From Novosphingopyxis iocasae (GTDB taxonomy: Bacteria > Pseudomonadota > Alphaproteobacteria > Sphingomonadales > Sphingomonadaceae), in contig NZ_CP060495.1 in assembly GCF_014334095.1 (NCBI RefSeq), forward strand, positions 1 through 64,000: a stretch of DNA of 64,000 nt. Direction: 5' to 3'. This document shows, piece after piece, positions 62,598-64,000 of this stretch (position 1 is the first letter of the stretch; every line of letters begins with the position of its first letter). The position numbers and the translations under genes were made by a program. Below the pieces are notes generated by a model, which worked only from the letters and a program-made list of their open reading frames with translations, ran no database searches and was not told the origin of the DNA.

Positions 62598-63304
62598 TGA
62601 CGCTCCCGCCGGACGGCAATATCGTCATCCTGACCGGCGCGGGTATCAGCGCCGAATCGGGGCTCGATACCTTTCGCGATTCGGGCGGGCTGTGGGAACG
62701 GCACCGCGTGGAGGATGTCGCGACACCGGAAGCGTTCGCGCGCGATCCCGATCTGGTGCTGAATTTCTACGATGCGCGTCGCAAAGGCGCGGCGGGCGTG
62801 GAGCCCAATGCCGCGCACCGCGCGCTCGCTCGGTTGCAGCGCGAATGGCAGGGCGGGCTGTTGCTCGTCACCCAGAATGTCGATGATCTCCACGAGCGGG
62901 CAGGCGCGGACCCGGTGCATATGCATGGGGACCTTGCGCACGCCTGGTGCACCACCTGCGATGCGCGGCCCCGGATCACGCAGGACCTGATCGATCGTCC
63001 TGCCTGTCCGGAATGCGGCGCGGCCGGATCGCTGCGGCCCGATGTCGTTTGGTTCGGCGAGATGCCGTACGAGATAGACCGCATCTATGCAGCGCTTGGC
63101 GCGGCGGACCTGTTCGTCTCGATCGGCACCAGCGGCGCGGTTTATCCCGCCGCCGGCTTCGTGGCCGAAGCGCGGGGAGCGGGCGCGCGCTGTCTGGAAC
63201 TCAATCTGGAGCCGAGCCAAGGCACGCATTATTTCCATGAGGCGCGGCATGGGCCCGCGGGGCAGATCGTGCCCGAATGGGTGGACGAGGTGCTGGGGCA
63301 ATAA
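62597..63304 (+). CDS. cobB: NAD-dependent protein deacylase (sirtuin)
   Basis: This 235-residue Sir2 protein has G-A-G-I-S-A-E-S-G and [12 protein letters not shown], catalytic H110 in H-M-H-G-D, and a four-cysteine zinc ribbon (C-T-T-C and C-P-E-C). It has Y58 and R61 in Y-D-A-R, matching the Y-x-x-R pattern of class III sirtuins that remove succinyl and other acidic acyl groups. It begins inside the alaS stop codon (TGATG overlap). A role in removing lysine acyl groups is inferred. Confidence 0.93.
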   Translation: MTLPPDGNIVILTGAGISAESGLDTFRDSGGLWERHRVEDVATPEAFARDPDLVLNFYDARRKGAAGVEPNAAHRALARLQREWQGGLLLVTQNVDDLHERAGADPVHMHGDLAHAWCTTCDARPRITQDLIDRPACPECGAAGSLRPDVVWFGEMPYEIDRIYAALGAADLFVSIGTSGAVYPAAGFVAEARGAGARCLELNLEPSQGTHYFHEARHGPAGQIVPEWVDEVLGQ

Positions 63305-63306
63305 GA

Positions 63307-63334
63307 AAGGGCCGCGAATCGCTTCGCGGCCCTT
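63307..63334. terminator. Convergent terminator hairpin
   Basis: AAGGGCCGCGAA (63307-63318) and TTCGCGGCCCTT (63323-63334) pair perfectly over 12 bases around TCGC. It lies between the stops of cobB and etfA; A- and T-rich ends are short. Confidence 0.8.
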
Positions 63335-63358
63335 CGGTGTTTTGATCGATGAAAAGCG

Positions 63359-64000
63359 TCAGAGCTTTTCGGTCAACTCCGGCACGATCTTGAACAGATC
63401 GCCGACGAGGCCGAGGTCCGCGACCTGGAAGATCGGCGCGTCTTCGTCCTTGTTGATCGCGACGATGGTCTTCGAATCCTTCATGCCCGCAAGATGCTGG
63501 ATCGCGCCGGAGATGCCGATTGCGATATAGCATTCGGGGGCGACGATCTTGCCGGTCTGGCCGACCTGATAGTCGTTGGGCGCATAGCCCGCATCGACGG
63601 CGGCGCGGCTGGCACCGACGCCGGCGTCCAGCTTGTCGGCAAGCGGATCGAGCAGCTCGTGGAAGCTTTCCTTCGAACCGAAGGCGCGGCCGCCGGACAC
63701 GATCACGCTGGCACTGGTCAGTTCCGGACGATCGCTCTTGGCGAGATCCTGACTGACGAATTCGCTGCTGCCGTTGCCGGTGGGGCCGGACACGGCTTCG
63801 ATCTCGCCCGAGCCGCCTTCGGCTTCGGCCTTGTCGAATGCGGTGCCGCGCACGGTGACGACCAGCTTCTCGTCGGTCGACTGGACCGTTGCGATGGCAT
63901 TGCCGGCATAGATCGGACGGGTGAACGTCTTGTCGCCTTCGACCGACAGAATGTCCGACACCTGCATCACGTCGAGCAGTGCAGCGACGCGCGGTGCGAT
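63359..64000 (-). CDS. etfA: Electron transfer flavoprotein alpha subunit, partial
   Basis: ETF passes electrons from acyl-CoA dehydrogenases to the quinone pool. The 213 visible C-terminal residues match EtfA, including the FAD-binding R-A-F-G-S-K-E-S-F region, [21 protein letters not shown], and G-I-S-G-A-I-Q-H. The reading frame is open to base 64000, so the N-terminus and start lie outside the window. An etfB gene would be expected just upstream. Confidence 0.95.
   Translation of the reverse strand: MAPRVAALLDVMQVSDILSVEGDKTFTRPIYAGNAIATVQSTDEKLVVTVRGTAFDKAEAEGGSGEIEAVSGPTGNGSSEFVSQDLAKSDRPELTSASVIVSGGRAFGSKESFHELLDPLADKLDAGVGASRAAVDAGYAPNDYQVGQTGKIVAPECYIAIGISGAIQHLAGMKDSKTIVAINKDEDAPIFQVADLGLVGDLFKIVPELTEKL

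Noticed and set aside
1-64000. CRISPR array, prophage, transposon, defence island or tRNA genes
   Set aside because: No regularly spaced repeats, integrase, transposase, phage structural gene, recognisable defence gene or tRNA cloverleaf was seen. The window is almost all core genes, so no new defence-type system is claimed.

Overview
The window is high-GC, densely coding chromosomal DNA of an alphaproteobacterium, most likely a member of the Sphingomonadales (Sphingomonas / Sphingopyxis type). Support comes from a circularly permuted two-piece tmRNA gene, an alphaproteobacterial LexA box (GTTC-N7-GTTC) at recA, a CckA-type hybrid kinase, an HdaA-like protein, a cobA-DUF2849-cysI-DUF934-cysH operon, and copies of a palindrome built on CTGAGC(C/T)TGTCGAAG, which I associate with sphingomonad genomes. 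The species call is inference. I see no prophage, transposase, CRISPR array, rRNA or tRNA gene.

Layout. 1-1430: dnaA and a bidirectional terminator. 1452-8408: a DUF4136 lipoprotein, then secB-murJ-trpS on the minus strand, divergent from timA (Tim44 domain)-mltA-smr. 8409-13830, minus strand: engB, a glutathione transferase and dapE, preceded by rpmH-rnpA-yidD-yidC. 13925-18484: a short BLUF photoreceptor downstream of a tightly overlapping sulfate-assimilation operon. 18485-26039: arginine succinyltransferase (AST) catabolism, split into astD and an M20 hydrolase-astA-astB operon. Between these parts lie a secreted hypothetical protein, the permuted ssrA gene, two small membrane proteins and a DUF1203 protein.

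26098-31691: lptD-surA-pdxA-rsmA (outer-membrane LPS assembly, periplasmic folding, vitamin B6, rRNA methylation), divergent from pepA-holC-ndk and a 52-residue zinc-ribbon gene. 34434-42445: purM-purN-DUF1275 on the minus strand, divergent from DUF2066-hdaA-ppk1-ppx. 42456-49942: RNase D with an I78 inhibitor-like lipoprotein, aspS, ppk2, greB and a soluble lytic transglycosylase. 50047-57105: dapA, smpB, DUF2062, an M13 metalloprotease and cckA. 57106-64000: recA with its SOS promoter, an M24 peptidase / VOC pair with different codon preference, alaS-cobB, and the start of etfA running off the right edge.

Functional links: ssrA and smpB supply trans-translation; DnaA and HdaA belong to replication initiation and its shut-off; ppk1, ppx and ppk2 cover polyphosphate turnover; secB, yidC, yidD, surA and lptD serve envelope biogenesis. 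Most of the window is core genome. The least explained parts are the AST operon's M20 hydrolase, the two DUFs of the sulfite reductase operon, the BLUF gene and its upstream signals, the alaS-cobB coupling, and the recA-alaS insert.
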